A DNA stretch of 64,000 nt, from contig NZ_LLWP01000004.1 in NCBI RefSeq assembly GCF_001412215.1, forward strand, positions 372,001 through 436,000. Direction: 5' to 3'. The stretch's first letter is position 1. Each line of letters opens with the position of its first letter. The notes below the pieces were generated by a model that did no database searches, had not been told where the DNA came from, and saw nothing but the letters and a program-made list of their open reading frames with translations. The stretch is from Pedobacter sp. Hv1 (GTDB taxonomy: Bacteria > Bacteroidota > Bacteroidia > Sphingobacteriales > Sphingobacteriaceae). The position numbers were made by a program, and so were the translations under genes. Shown piece after piece: positions 1 through 9,198 of the stretch.

Positions 1-450
1 TTAGATGAAGACTTTGGCCTGGCTCAGCAAATGGATGGAACTTTTAAGGTTACAAAATCAGATATCGCACTAGAGAAATTTGATCCAATTAATGAATATC
101 ATTTTAATGGAAATTTAGTGGTGCTCATTAATGGTGGAACGCTTTCAGCGGGTGGCACAGCTGCAGGACTTCTAAAAGAATATACGAATGCTATTTTGGT
201 CGGTAGTGAAACTTCCGGATATGCAGGTATAAGTAATGGTGTTCAAAAAATATCAATATTGGGCGGCCATACTGAAACGGCCATAACCATACCGCTTTTC
301 CATGGCGTGTATGCAATAAACCCAATTATACAGAAAAGAGGAGCTATTCCTAATTATCAGGTATCAAACTCTGTTGAGGACATACTTGGAAACAGGGATG
401 CGGTTCTAGAATTTGTATTTAAAAACTTATTGCATATTAATGCTAAGTAA
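1..450 (+). CDS. S41 family peptidase, C-terminal part (5' end outside window)
   Basis: The reading frame is open from base 1 and ends at a TAA at 448-450, so only the last 149 codons are present. The segment VLINGGTLSAGG matches the S41 (tail-specific/C-terminal-processing) core, with the serine of TLSAGG as the expected nucleophile. The usual downstream G-x-T-x-G turn appears as GSETSGYAG, and the lysine that often follows it in CtpA-type enzymes is not obvious, so this may be an S41 subgroup with a different general base. Members are usually exported, but the signal peptide would lie upstream. The family call is good; substrate and role cannot be judged. Confidence 0.85.
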   Translation, partial: LDEDFGLAQQMDGTFKVTKSDIALEKFDPINEYHFNGNLVVLINGGTLSAGGTAAGLLKEYTNAILVGSETSGYAGISNGVQKISILGGHTETAITIPLFHGVYAINPIIQKRGAIPNYQVSNSVEDILGNRDAVLEFVFKNLLHINAK

Positions 451-537
451 TGTTCTTAGAGGAGTATAACTTGTATATCAATTAATTGTTAAGGGGGCAC
501 TAATTTATTGCATATTTTGATATATCCCGTAAAAGAA

Positions 538-570
538 AAAACCCTGCAAATCAAATGATTGCAGGGTTTT
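538..570. terminator. Bidirectional intrinsic terminator
   Basis: Perfect 11-base arms (AAACCCTGCAA at 539-549 and its complement at 559-569) enclose a 9-base loop, with A-rich sequence before and T-rich sequence after. It lies between the S41 gene (plus) and the tRNA-Lys (minus), so it can end both converging transcripts. Confidence 0.85.
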
Positions 571-594
571 AGTTTCTTTTTAACTTATTATTTG

Positions 595-667
595 TGATCC
601 CGCTGGGATTCGAACCCAGGACCACTACATTAAAAGTGTAATGCTCTACCAGCTGAGCTACGGAATC
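595..667 (-). tRNA. tRNA-Lys, anticodon TTT
   Basis: Read on the minus strand, the 73 bases fold into a full cloverleaf. A 7-base acceptor stem (GATTCCG with CGGGATC, one G-U) encloses a D arm with AGCTCAGCTGGTAGAGC, an anticodon loop CTTTTAA on a TTACA/TGTAG stem, and a T arm with GGTTCGAATCC. The central TTT gives lysine. The discriminator base is A and CCA is not encoded. A good promoter lies directly upstream and a terminator downstream, so it is a single-gene transcript. Confidence 0.96.
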
Positions 668-707
668 TACTTTGAATAAACGTTTAACCGTTTGTTTTAA
701 AGTGGTG

Positions 708-738
708 CAAATATAGGGTTATGCTCCTTTCAATGCAA
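708..738 (-). promoter_or_regulatory. Promoter of tRNA-Lys
   Basis: On the minus strand a TTG (736-738) is followed after exactly 20 bases by TATATTTG (708-715). This matches the Bacteroidota primary sigma consensus TTTG/TAnnTTTG. The tRNA starts 40 bases further on. Confidence 0.75.
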
Positions 739-837
739 GGTTTTTTTTAAAGCATTGCGTACCCTGCTGATTTATAAGGGAATTAATTATCAAATCGTTA
801 ATTACAGGTTAAAAAATAGACTTAAAATAGTTCCATT

Positions 838-1698
838 TTAAGCTACAGCATACAATTTCTGATATTGTAAAGGGCTTTTGCCTGTAATGTTTTTAAAGTA
901 TTGGTGGAAACTGGCAAAATTATAAAAACCACTTTCGTAACAGATCTGCTTTACATTCAGGTTTCCATCCATTAGCAATTTGCAGGCATGGCTTACCCTA
1001 ATCTCATTTAAAAAGGTAGAATAGGTCTTTTTGCTTCGAGATTTAAAATATTTACAAAATGAATTTGGACTGATCTGGGCAATCCCTGCAATGGTATCCA
1101 AACTGATCTTCTCTTTAAAATTGGCAATCGTATATTCGTATATGGCATGGATTCTGTCTTTTTCCGATGCCTGAAAATGATATTTAAAACCGATAGACAC
1201 TAAATTTCTCTTTTCCTTACAGCTTTGGATAGCGAGGAGGGCCTCCATTAAATTGATCAGTTTTCTACTGCCATTACTTGCAATTACCTGCGTAATCAAT
1301 TGAGCAATGGCTTTCCTTTCTTCACCCAATACCTGAATTCCCAATTTTGCCTGTTGTAAAATCTCAAAAAGCGCTGCGTTTTCTGGTAAGGTCAAAAAAT
1401 CATTTCCCCAAAAATCTTCCTTAAAATGGACCACTTTTACATCTACCTCGCCATTACCTTCAATTGTGGTATCAAAACGCCAATAATGGGGTACATTACT
1501 GCCTACCAACATCACGTCACCATCTTTAAAAGTTTGAATGCTATCACCAATAAACTGCATGCCACTTCCTTTTTCAAAATAGATCAATTCTACCTCTGGG
1601 TGGTAATGCCAATGGCTATTGGTATCAGCAATCCTATCCCTACGGGCACTAAAAGAATGGATCAAGTCTGTAGCAACCTTTAATAACTGAGGTTTCAA
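838..1698 (-). CDS. AraC family transcriptional regulator, probable fucose regulator
   Basis: The 286-residue protein has an N-terminal cupin-like sensor domain (HWHYHPEVELIYFEKGSG, about residues 29-46). A C-terminal double helix-turn-helix of the AraC/XylS type runs from about residue 185, including DTIAGIAQISPNSFCKYF and the family signature ICYESGFYNFASFHQYFK near the end. The start is a TTG; an in-frame stop lies a few codons upstream and the next ATG would delete most of the cupin domain. It is divergent from fucP across a 191-base gap, so control of the fucose genes is a reasonable inference. The ligand (fucose or a pathway intermediate) is not shown by sequence. Confidence 0.9.
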   Translation of the reverse strand: MKPQLLKVATDLIHSFSARRDRIADTNSHWHYHPEVELIYFEKGSGMQFIGDSIQTFKDGDVMLVGSNVPHYWRFDTTIEGNGEVDVKVVHFKEDFWGNDFLTLPENAALFEILQQAKLGIQVLGEERKAIAQLITQVIASNGSRKLINLMEALLAIQSCKEKRNLVSIGFKYHFQASEKDRIHAIYEYTIANFKEKISLDTIAGIAQISPNSFCKYFKSRSKKTYSTFLNEIRVSHACKLLMDGNLNVKQICYESGFYNFASFHQYFKNITGKSPLQYQKLYAVA

Positions 1699-1889
1699 TG
1701 GTATTTGAATTAGTTAAACTTATCATCAATTTAGAAATGAATTTAAGTAGAATAATACAATATCTCTTAATATTTAGACAAAATCTTTAAATGAAGTCTA
1801 AGGCCCAATCGTTTTATTTGTATAGGGAAGGGGTATTGTTTCATTAAAACTGGTACCTTTTACCACAACCTAACCAAATAGACCAAAAC

Positions 1890-3167
1890 ATGATGAACCC
1901 AACCAAAGGCAAAAATTACCTCTTTGCCCTCATCTTAGTGACCAGCCTCTTCTTTTTCTGGGGCTTTGTACACAACCTCGATCCAATTTTAATCCCTCAC
2001 TTAAAAAAAGCATTCTTATTGAGCGATCTGGAAACAGCTCTGGTCGATTTTTCTGTTTTTATTGCTTATTTCGTAATGGCCTTACCAGCAGGTTACATCA
2101 TGCGCAAATGGGGTTACAAAAGTGGGATCATTTTAGGTCTAACCTTATTTGCCATTGGCTCTTTTTTATTTTTGCCTGCTGCAGATACTAGACAATATAG
2201 CTTCTTTTTAGGTGCTTTATTTATCATTGCCTGTGGTTTAACCTTTTTAGAAACAGCAGCAAATCCGTACGTTACTGTTTTGGGGCCACCAGAAACCGCT
2301 ACTCAGCGCTTAAATTTCTCACAATCTTTTAATGGACTTGCTGCTTTTTTAGCGCCTATAATTGGAGGTAAATTCATTTTATCTGGTATTAACCATACAA
2401 ATGAAGAATTGGCCAAAATGTTACCTGCGGTTAAAGAAGCCTACCTAATTGAAGAAGCCAGTAGCGTAAAGGGGCCTTATCTCATTTTAGGGATCGTCAT
2501 TATCCTAGTAGCCGTTTTATTTATTTTTACCAAACTTCCAGATATCAAAGAAGACAAGAAAGAAGGAGAGCGCACCAGCATCATCCAAGCTTTAAAACAC
2601 AAACATTTGGTTTGGGCCATTATTGCACAGTTTTTTTATGTGGGGGCACAAGTATGTGTAATGAGCTTTTTTGTACGTTTCATTACCGTATCGGCTAATT
2701 TAGGCGAAAAAGAAGCGACTTGGTATGCAGCAGCAGCAGGACTGGCCTTTATGATTGGTCGCTTTGCAGGAACTTTCTTCATGAAATTTGTGGCCCCTCA
2801 TCGTTTATTGATGTTGTATGCGGCAATCAGTATGTTCCTTTCTTTAATTGCTATTTTCGGAACAGGAATGCTTACGGCCTATGCTTTAATAGGTATTGCG
2901 TTTTTCATGTCAATTATGTTTCCAACTATCTTTTCAATGGGCATTACCGGCTTAGGGAAAGATACCAAAATAGGATCTTCACTAATCGTGATGTCTATAG
3001 TTGGTGGTGCATTATTGCCCTTGGGTTTAGGCTACATCTCAGACCTTACCCATAATATTCAATATGGTTATGTAGTACCATTTATATGTTTCCTAGTGGT
3101 ATTTTATTTTGCTTGGAAAACCTGGAGACCGGTAAATCTAGAAAAAGAATTGCCCTTAGCAAACTGA
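1890..3167 (+). CDS. fucP: L-fucose:H+ symporter FucP-type MFS permease
   Basis: The 425-residue, highly hydrophobic protein has the 12-helix MFS pattern. The N-terminal stretch FFFWGFVHNLDPILIPHLKK is typical of the fucose/galactose/glucose permease (FHS) family, and LETAANPYVTVLGPPE is the family motif in helix 4. It would import L-fucose across the inner membrane with protons. It opens a run of plus-strand genes, with the dehydratase 12 bases downstream, and all neighbours through 9981 fit fucose catabolism, which supports fucose over other FHS sugars. Confidence 0.9.
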   Translation: MMNPTKGKNYLFALILVTSLFFFWGFVHNLDPILIPHLKKAFLLSDLETALVDFSVFIAYFVMALPAGYIMRKWGYKSGIILGLTLFAIGSFLFLPAADTRQYSFFLGALFIIACGLTFLETAANPYVTVLGPPETATQRLNFSQSFNGLAAFLAPIIGGKFILSGINHTNEELAKMLPAVKEAYLIEEASSVKGPYLILGIVIILVAVLFIFTKLPDIKEDKKEGERTSIIQALKHKHLVWAIIAQFFYVGAQVCVMSFFVRFITVSANLGEKEATWYAAAAGLAFMIGRFAGTFFMKFVAPHRLLMLYAAISMFLSLIAIFGTGMLTAYALIGIAFFMSIMFPTIFSMGITGLGKDTKIGSSLIVMSIVGGALLPLGLGYISDLTHNIQYGYVVPFICFLVVFYFAWKTWRPVNLEKELPLAN

Positions 3168-3179
3168 TCCCTAATTCAA

Positions 3180-4814
3180 ATGAGACATCAAGTTTTAAAA
3201 ATCAACCCAAAAGACAATGTATTGGTAGCCTTAACCGATTTGGAAAAGGGTGCTGAAATCATTTTTGAAGGACATAATTACATTTTACAAGAAGATATTC
3301 CGGCCAAGCATAAATTTTTTATGCAACACATGGCACAGGGTGACGAAATTACCATGTATGGGGTTTTGGTTGGTAAAACACAATTTAATGTAGCTAAGGG
3401 TTGTAGAATGACGGTAACGAATACCAAACATGCCGCAGAACCTTATGGTTATCGCAAAGCAAGCTACCAGTGGCAAGCACCAGAAGTTGCTTCATTTGCC
3501 AATCGTACTTTTAACGGCTACCACCGGAGCAATGGCGAAGTAGGAACAGCCAATTACTGGTTGTTTATTCCTACTGTTTTTTGCGAAAACCGTAACCTCG
3601 ACATGATCAAAGAGGCGCTCCATAACGAATTGGGTTATGCCGTTGGCGATAAATACAAAAGTTATACCCACAACTTAGTTACAGCCTTTAAAAATGAAAC
3701 CGACCTCAATAACCTGTCTTCTGATACGGTTAAAACAGAAAACAGACTTTTTAAAAATGTAGATGGCATTAAATTCTTAAACCACCAAGGAGGTTGTGGA
3801 GGTACAAGACAAGATTCCGCAATCCTCAGTAAGCTTTTGGTGGCCTATGCAGATCATCCCAATGTGGCTGGGGTTACTTTACTCAGCTTAGGCTGTCAGC
3901 ATTTACAGCTTGCCGATTTTAAAGCAGACCTTTTACTGCGTAATCCCAATTTTGATAAACCTTTATTGATTTTTGAGCAACAGACCGCACAAAGTGAAGA
4001 GCAATTGATCAAAGATGCCATTTATCAAACCTTTAACGGTTTAATCTCCATCAATAAAATAGAACGTCAACCTGCACCCTTAAGCAAATTATGTGTAGGG
4101 GTTAAATGTGGCGGTAGTGATGGTTTTAGTGGCATTTCGGCCAATCCGGCCGTAGGCCATACTGCCGATCTATTGGTGGCTTTGGGTGCCAAAGTGTTAT
4201 TGGCCGAGTTCCCAGAATTGTGCGGTGTAGAACAAGAGTTGATTGATCGCTGCCAAACAGAAGAAGCTGCTCGCAAATTTATCAAACTCATGACCGATTA
4301 TGATGAACTGGCACATCAGGTGGGCTCTGGTTTTCACATGAATCCTTCACCCGGAAACATCAAAGATGGTTTAATTACCGATGCCATCAAATCTGCCGGT
4401 GCGGCAAAAAAGGGTGGATCAGCACCTGTAGTAGATGTATTGGATTATACCGAACCTGCTACCAAGGCAGGTTTAAGCTTGGTTTGTACACCCGGTAACG
4501 ACGTAGAGGCTACCACAGGTAAGGCAGCAGCAGGAGCTACACTTATTTTGTTTACAACGGGCTTAGGAACGCCTACAGGCAATCCAGTATGCCCAACTAT
4601 TAAAGTAGCCACCAATACTCAGTTAGCGCTACGTATGGCAGATATTATCGATATAGACACAGGGCCCGTTATTGCTGGCGAGAAAACCATAGCAGAAATG
4701 GGTGTCGATATTTTGGAGTATTGCATTAGGGTGGCCAGTGGCGAAGAAATACCCAAAGCCGTACTGCTCAATCAAGATGACTTTATCCCGTGGAAACGAG
4801 GTGTCAGCCTGTAA
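3180..4814 (+). CDS. UxaA/altronate dehydratase family protein, probable L-fuconate dehydratase
   Basis: The 544-residue protein has an N-terminal SAF-type domain (about residues 1-90) followed by the large galactarate/altronate dehydratase domain. Conserved cysteine-containing motifs GGCGGTRQD, LGCQHLQ and CVGVKCGGSDGFSG likely bind the metal or Fe-S centre. Family members dehydrate sugar acids to 2-keto-3-deoxy acids. No uronate genes are nearby, whereas every other step of L-fucose oxidation is present and no enolase-family fuconate dehydratase is seen. I therefore infer L-fuconate to 2-keto-3-deoxy-L-fuconate. A true altronate dehydratase remains possible. The gene lies 12 bases behind fucP; a 178-base gap without a gene follows. 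Confidence 0.85.
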   Translation: MRHQVLKINPKDNVLVALTDLEKGAEIIFEGHNYILQEDIPAKHKFFMQHMAQGDEITMYGVLVGKTQFNVAKGCRMTVTNTKHAAEPYGYRKASYQWQAPEVASFANRTFNGYHRSNGEVGTANYWLFIPTVFCENRNLDMIKEALHNELGYAVGDKYKSYTHNLVTAFKNETDLNNLSSDTVKTENRLFKNVDGIKFLNHQGGCGGTRQDSAILSKLLVAYADHPNVAGVTLLSLGCQHLQLADFKADLLLRNPNFDKPLLIFEQQTAQSEEQLIKDAIYQTFNGLISINKIERQPAPLSKLCVGVKCGGSDGFSGISANPAVGHTADLLVALGAKVLLAEFPELCGVEQELIDRCQTEEAARKFIKLMTDYDELAHQVGSGFHMNPSPGNIKDGLITDAIKSAGAAKKGGSAPVVDVLDYTEPATKAGLSLVCTPGNDVEATTGKAAAGATLILFTTGLGTPTGNPVCPTIKVATNTQLALRMADIIDIDTGPVIAGEKTIAEMGVDILEYCIRVASGEEIPKAVLLNQDDFIPWKRGVSL

Positions 4815-4992
4815 AAGGTGGAAGTTAGAAGGTGTAGGGTTTAAGGTGAGGCAGTTCATTGGTCCGTCTTGATACTCGCTAATGAATACTAATAAAGAGG
4901 AAATAGAAATACCCAACTAACTACTAATAACTAAAAACGAAGAACTCAAAACGATCTTTATACTTTGATCTTAATACTTAATACTAAAAAAA

Positions 4993-5757
4993 ATGTTCAA
5001 CCTACAATATAAAAAAGCAATAGTAACAGGTGGTGGTAGTGGTATCGGCAAGGCCATAGCCATTGCTTTGGCCAAAAATGGGGCCGAGGTACATATTTTG
5101 GAAGTAGATGCGCAAAATGCAACATCAACCCTTACCGAAATAGAAAACAATGGAGGTAAAGCTTTTGCTTACAGCTGTAATGTGGCCGATCAAATGGCTG
5201 TTGAAACTGTTTTTTCGACAATTGGAGCCATCCACATCTTGATCAACAATGCAGGGATTGCTCATGTAGGTAAAGCAGATACTACTACAGAAGATGATTT
5301 TGACCGTTTAATGAGTGTCAATGTAAAAGGGGTTTACAATTGTATTAAAGCGGCCATTCCGCAATTGCGCAAAAATAAGGGTGGTGTTATTATCAACATG
5401 GCTTCTATAGCCGCATTGGTAGGTTTAGCCGATCGTTTTGCCTATTCTACCACTAAAGGCGCTGTAAAGGCCATGACCATGAGTGTAGCCAAAGACTACC
5501 TGCACGAGCATATCCGTTGCAACTCCATTTCGCCAGCCCGGGTACACACGCCATTTGTAGATGGTTTTTTAGAAAAGAACTATCCTGATCAGAAAGCAGC
5601 AATGTTTGAGAAACTATCTAAATCACAACCCATCGGCCGAATGGCACAACCAGAAGAAATAGGGCACCTGGCACTGTATCTCTGTAGCGACGAAGCTTCG
5701 TTTATTACTGGTGTCGATTACCCAATTGATGGCGGATTTACCACATTAAATAACTAA
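4993..5757 (+). CDS. SDR oxidoreductase, probable 2-keto-3-deoxy-L-fuconate dehydrogenase
   Basis: A classical 254-residue short-chain dehydrogenase: cofactor loop TGGGSGIGKA (residues 12-21), NNAG at 85-88, catalytic Ser138, Tyr151 and Lys155 (YSTTK), and the C-terminal GVDYPIDGGF. An acidic stretch after the second strand (LEVD, to residue 39) suggests NAD rather than NADP. In the fucose pathway an SDR oxidises 2-keto-3-deoxy-L-fuconate to the 2,4-diketo acid. This SDR sits between the dehydratase and the FAH hydrolase, whereas the second SDR of the cluster better fits the first oxidation. The division of labour is inferred from resemblance and position. Confidence 0.87.
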   Translation: MFNLQYKKAIVTGGGSGIGKAIAIALAKNGAEVHILEVDAQNATSTLTEIENNGGKAFAYSCNVADQMAVETVFSTIGAIHILINNAGIAHVGKADTTTEDDFDRLMSVNVKGVYNCIKAAIPQLRKNKGGVIINMASIAALVGLADRFAYSTTKGAVKAMTMSVAKDYLHEHIRCNSISPARVHTPFVDGFLEKNYPDQKAAMFEKLSKSQPIGRMAQPEEIGHLALYLCSDEASFITGVDYPIDGGFTTLNN

Positions 5758-5760
5758 ACC

Positions 5761-7086
5761 ATGAAAAGAATTTTAATCATTTGTTTATTGGCCTTAGCTA
5801 CACAACACCTACAGGCACAATACACGCCAACAAAAGAGAACCTTGCTGCCAGAAAAGAATTTGAGGCGATGCGCTTTGGACTATTTATCCATTGGGGGCC
5901 TTTTAGCATCCCCGGTAGCGGCGAATGGGTAATGAACAACCGAAACATTAAAGTAAAAGATTATACAAGGTTAAAAGACTTTTTTAATCCAATAGCGTTT
6001 GATGCGAAAGCTTATGTGAGCTTGGCAAAAAAGGCAGGTATGAAGTATATTACGTTAATTACCCGTCACCATGATGGTTTCAGTATGTGGGATACCAAAT
6101 ATTCCGACTTCAATATCATGAATACACCTTATAAAAAAGATATCGTAAAGCTATTGGCTGATGAATGCCATAAACAGGATATCAAGCTTTTTTTATATTA
6201 TTCGCTGTTAGATTGGCGTAGAGAAGACTACCCACACGAAACTGGTAAAACCGGACAGAAAACTGGTCGAGTTGGGAAAAAAGGCGATTACGCCGCATAT
6301 CTACAGTTCATGAAAAACCAATTAACCGAACTCTTAACCAATTACGGCAAAATTTCAGGCATCTGGTTTGATGGCCATTGGGACCAAACGGCACCAGAAG
6401 GAGAAAAAGACAGGTCATCAAGAATAGATTGGAAATATGATGAAATCTATACCCTGATCCATAAATTGCAGCCTTGGGCGCTCATAGGCAATAACCACCA
6501 TTTAAGCCCTTTTGCCGGTGAAGACTTTCAGATGTTTGAAAAAGACTTGCCAGGAGAAAATAAGGCTGGGCTTAGTTTTCAGGAAGCATCAGATCAATTA
6601 CCAGTAGAAACCTGCGAAACCATGAACGATTCTTGGGGATTTAATCTTACCGATAACAAATACAAATCAGAAAAGCAGGTTATCCACTATTTGATTGGTG
6701 CTGCAGGCCGTAATGCCAATTTATTATTAAACGTTGGGCCAATGCCAAATGGAAAGATCCAAGAAGAATTTGTGGATACTTTAGAAGCTACAGGCAAATG
6801 GATGGCCAAATATGGCGAAACGATCTATGGTACTACTGGCAATGTCATTAAACCACAGAAATGGGGTCTCATTACCCGAAAAGATAAGGTTTTGTATGTA
6901 CATATCTTAAATGATATGGGTGCAGACCATATCATTTTACCAGATTTTAACCATAAAATTAAAAATGCGGTTACATTTGATAATGGAACCAAAATCCAAT
7001 ACAAACAAGAGGCAGATGGCCTACATCTCTTTGTTAAAAAGGAACCTGCTACAATAGACAAGATTATCAAACTAGAAATACAATAA
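5761..7086 (+). CDS. Alpha-L-fucosidase, GH29, secreted
   Basis: The 441-residue protein has a clear signal peptide (MKRILIICLLALATQHLQAQ). GH29 landmarks follow: LFIHWGPFS (about 41-49), ITRHHDGFSMWD (100-111) and GIWFDGHWDQ, where Asp204 fits the retaining nucleophile. It would hydrolyse terminal alpha-L-fucose from glycans in the periplasm or outside. It starts 3 bases after the preceding SDR, so it is part of the fucose operon and supplies the substrate for FucP. The acid/base glutamate is poorly conserved in GH29 and I do not assign it. Confidence 0.95.
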   Translation: MKRILIICLLALATQHLQAQYTPTKENLAARKEFEAMRFGLFIHWGPFSIPGSGEWVMNNRNIKVKDYTRLKDFFNPIAFDAKAYVSLAKKAGMKYITLITRHHDGFSMWDTKYSDFNIMNTPYKKDIVKLLADECHKQDIKLFLYYSLLDWRREDYPHETGKTGQKTGRVGKKGDYAAYLQFMKNQLTELLTNYGKISGIWFDGHWDQTAPEGEKDRSSRIDWKYDEIYTLIHKLQPWALIGNNHHLSPFAGEDFQMFEKDLPGENKAGLSFQEASDQLPVETCETMNDSWGFNLTDNKYKSEKQVIHYLIGAAGRNANLLLNVGPMPNGKIQEEFVDTLEATGKWMAKYGETIYGTTGNVIKPQKWGLITRKDKVLYVHILNDMGADHIILPDFNHKIKNAVTFDNGTKIQYKQEADGLHLFVKKEPATIDKIIKLEIQ

Positions 7087-7098
7087 AAACATAAATAG

Positions 7099-7947
7099 AT
7101 GAAACTGATTAGATTTGGCGAAATAGGAAAAGAAAAACCAGGCGTAATTATCAATGATGAATATTTTGACGTATCAGCACTGGTAACAGACTATAATGAA
7201 GCATTTTTTGAAAATGATGGCCTCAACAAACTCCAACAACAATTGGAGGGAGCTACCTTACCAAAAGTAGATCCAAGTGTACGCCTAGGCGCTGCCGTGG
7301 CCAGACCATCTAAACTACTTTGTATAGGTCTTAATTATTCAGATCACGCCAAAGAGACCAATGCACCTATCCCTAAAGAACCCATTTTATTTTTTAAATC
7401 TACTACTGCCATCGTTGGCCCTAATGATGCGCTTGTTATTCCAAAAAATAGTATAAAAACAGATTGGGAAGTTGAATTAGCCATTGTAATTGGTAAAAAA
7501 GCAGCTTATGTAAGTGTAGAAGAGGCCGAAGACTACATAGCGGGTTATTGTTTGCACAACGATTATAGCGAACGCGAATTTCAATTGGAACGCAACGGAC
7601 AATGGGCAAAAGGCAAAGGTTGCGATACTTTTGCGCCTTTAGGCCCTTTTATGGCTACTAAGGATGAAATTAAAGATGTACATCAGCTTCGCCTGTGGCT
7701 AAGTGTAAATGGAAACATCGTACAAGATGGCAATACGGCTAATTTTATCTTTAATGTACCAACTATGGTTTCTTATGTTAGCCAATTTATGACTCTATTA
7801 CCTGGCGATGTGATTTCTACAGGCACACCAGCAGGAGTGGGCCTAGGCCAGAAACCAGAACCTTGGTACCTTAAACCAGGAGATGTAATTGAACTAGGAA
7901 TTGATGGTTTAGGTACAAGTAAACAAATAGCCCAAGCCTATCAGTAA
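7099..7947 (+). CDS. Fumarylacetoacetate hydrolase family protein, probable 2,4-diketo-3-deoxy-L-fuconate hydrolase
   Basis: The 282-residue FAH-superfamily enzyme has a short N-terminal domain and a C-terminal catalytic domain. Visible are CIGLNYSDHAKE (about 75-86), the metal ligands in DWEVELAIVIG (Glu124, Glu126) and NDYSERE (Asp155), and the loop STGTPAGVG. In non-phosphorylative fucose breakdown this family cleaves 2,4-diketo-3-deoxy-L-fuconate to pyruvate and lactate. The gene is 12 bases behind the fucosidase. Other beta-diketo acid substrates are possible for the family, but context is strong. Confidence 0.88.
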   Translation: MKLIRFGEIGKEKPGVIINDEYFDVSALVTDYNEAFFENDGLNKLQQQLEGATLPKVDPSVRLGAAVARPSKLLCIGLNYSDHAKETNAPIPKEPILFFKSTTAIVGPNDALVIPKNSIKTDWEVELAIVIGKKAAYVSVEEAEDYIAGYCLHNDYSEREFQLERNGQWAKGKGCDTFAPLGPFMATKDEIKDVHQLRLWLSVNGNIVQDGNTANFIFNVPTMVSYVSQFMTLLPGDVISTGTPAGVGLGQKPEPWYLKPGDVIELGIDGLGTSKQIAQAYQ

Positions 7948-8015
7948 ATGATTGAATGAACGAATGAACCAATAATTGAATAAATGAAAGCCATTCAAAA
8001 TTCAATCATTCCGTC
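7946..8015. repeat. AATGA-rich inverted repeat in the fucose operon
   Basis: The 87-base gap before the mutarotase gene is filled with GAATGAACGAATGAACC-like sequence. An AATGATTGAA arm right after the FAH stop codon is matched by its complement TTCAATCATT about 40 bases later. Related wording (TTCATTGGTTCATT) recurs near 47820. It looks like a short dispersed intergenic repeat; any effect on mRNA processing is unknown. Confidence 0.4.
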
Positions 8016-8034
8016 ATTCAAAATTTAAAAAAAG

Positions 8035-8364
8035 ATGAAAAGATATTGTTTAGCCTTAGATTTAAAAGACGACCCAGCTTTAATTGCAAGCTATGATGAC
8101 TATCATAAAGCGGTATGGCCAGAAATTTTAGAGAGTATCCATACAGCAGGAATTGAAGCGCTTGATATTTATCGTACAGGTAATCGGCTATTTATGATGA
8201 TGGAGGTAAATGATCACTTTAATTTTGAGGCTAAAGGAAAAGCTGATGCTGAAAACCCAAAAGTACAAGAATGGGAAACCTTAATGTGGCAATATCAACA
8301 AGCTTTACCTTTTGCTAAACCAGGCGAAAAATGGGTGCTGATGGATCAGATTTTTAAATTATGA
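8035..8364 (+). CDS. L-rhamnose mutarotase family protein, probable L-fucose mutarotase
   Basis: The 109-residue protein is of the RhaM/YiiL family (dimeric ferredoxin-like fold), with the signature YHKAVWPEILESI, whose histidine is the likely catalytic residue, and the C-terminal KWVLMDQIF. The family interconverts alpha and beta anomers of 6-deoxyhexoses. Its stop overlaps the start of the lactonase by four bases, indicating translational coupling inside the fucose operon. L-fucose, rather than L-rhamnose, is inferred from context; no rhamnose genes are nearby. Confidence 0.88.
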   Translation: MKRYCLALDLKDDPALIASYDDYHKAVWPEILESIHTAGIEALDIYRTGNRLFMMMEVNDHFNFEAKGKADAENPKVQEWETLMWQYQQALPFAKPGEKWVLMDQIFKL

Positions 8365-9182
8365 TAGACAGCCATCAACATTTTTGGCAACACCATCCAG
8401 TAAAAGACAGCTGGATTAGCGATGAGATGGCTGTGATCAAAAGAGATTTTTTGCCAGTAGATCTGGTACCCATTTTAAAGGATAACGGAATTAATGGTTG
8501 CATTGCTGTTCAGGCTGATCAGAGTGAAGTGGAAACCAATTTTTTATTAGATTTAGCCAAGCAAAATCCATTTATTAAAGGTGTTGTGGGCTGGGTAAAC
8601 CTTCAAAATGCTAACATTAACGAACGACTACATTATTTTAGTCAGTTTAAACAGCTCAAAGGCTGGCGACATATTCTGCAAGCAGAACCTGATGGTTTGA
8701 TGCTTAAACCTGAGTTTTTAAGAGGAATTAAAGCATTAACCGAATTTGGGTACACCTATGATATCTTAATTCACCAACATCAATTGCCAGAAGTTATTCA
8801 ATTGGTAGACAAATGCCAAAATCAAGCTTTTGTAATTGACCATTGCGCCAAACCAGCCATTAAAAATAACGAGATTGCCGACTGGAAAAGCCATATCCAA
8901 AGCATTGCCCAACACCCCAATGTCTATTGTAAACTATCAGGTCTATTAACCGAAGCCGACTGGAAACATTGGGATGAAAAACAGATTTTCAACTACTTAG
9001 ATGTTGTTTTCGAAAGTTTTGGTACAGAGCGATTAATGTTTGGCAGCGATTGGCCAGTACTTTTATTGGCAGGTAGTTATAGTCAGTGGAAAGGCTTGAT
9101 CCAACGGTATGTACAGCAGTTGAGCCAGCAAGAACAACAACAAATATTTAACGATAATGCCTACACATTTTATAAATTGTAG
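8361..9182 (+). CDS. Amidohydrolase family protein, probable L-fuconolactonase
   Basis: The 273-residue TIM-barrel metal hydrolase of the COG3618 type starts with DSHQHFW (residues 3-9) and carries IDHCAKP, CKLSGLL and LMFGSDWP, the last containing the family aspartate. Relatives open sugar 1,4- or 1,5-lactones. Between a mutarotase (4-base overlap) and a dehydrogenase, L-fuconolactone to L-fuconate is the natural assignment. Confidence 0.88.
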   Translation: MIDSHQHFWQHHPVKDSWISDEMAVIKRDFLPVDLVPILKDNGINGCIAVQADQSEVETNFLLDLAKQNPFIKGVVGWVNLQNANINERLHYFSQFKQLKGWRHILQAEPDGLMLKPEFLRGIKALTEFGYTYDILIHQHQLPEVIQLVDKCQNQAFVIDHCAKPAIKNNEIADWKSHIQSIAQHPNVYCKLSGLLTEADWKHWDEKQIFNYLDVVFESFGTERLMFGSDWPVLLLAGSYSQWKGLIQRYVQQLSQQEQQQIFNDNAYTFYKL

Positions 9183-9198
9183 TACCAAACCTTAAAAG

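Noticed and set aside
1426..1683. 85-codon ORF antisense to the fucose AraC gene
   Set aside because: Shadow of the regulator's reading frame, with no independent promoter or family match.
3180..4814. Altronate dehydratase of a galacturonate pathway
   Set aside because: No uronate isomerase, reductase or KDG kinase nearby; all neighbours fit fucose, so fuconate is the better assignment, although the family name remains.
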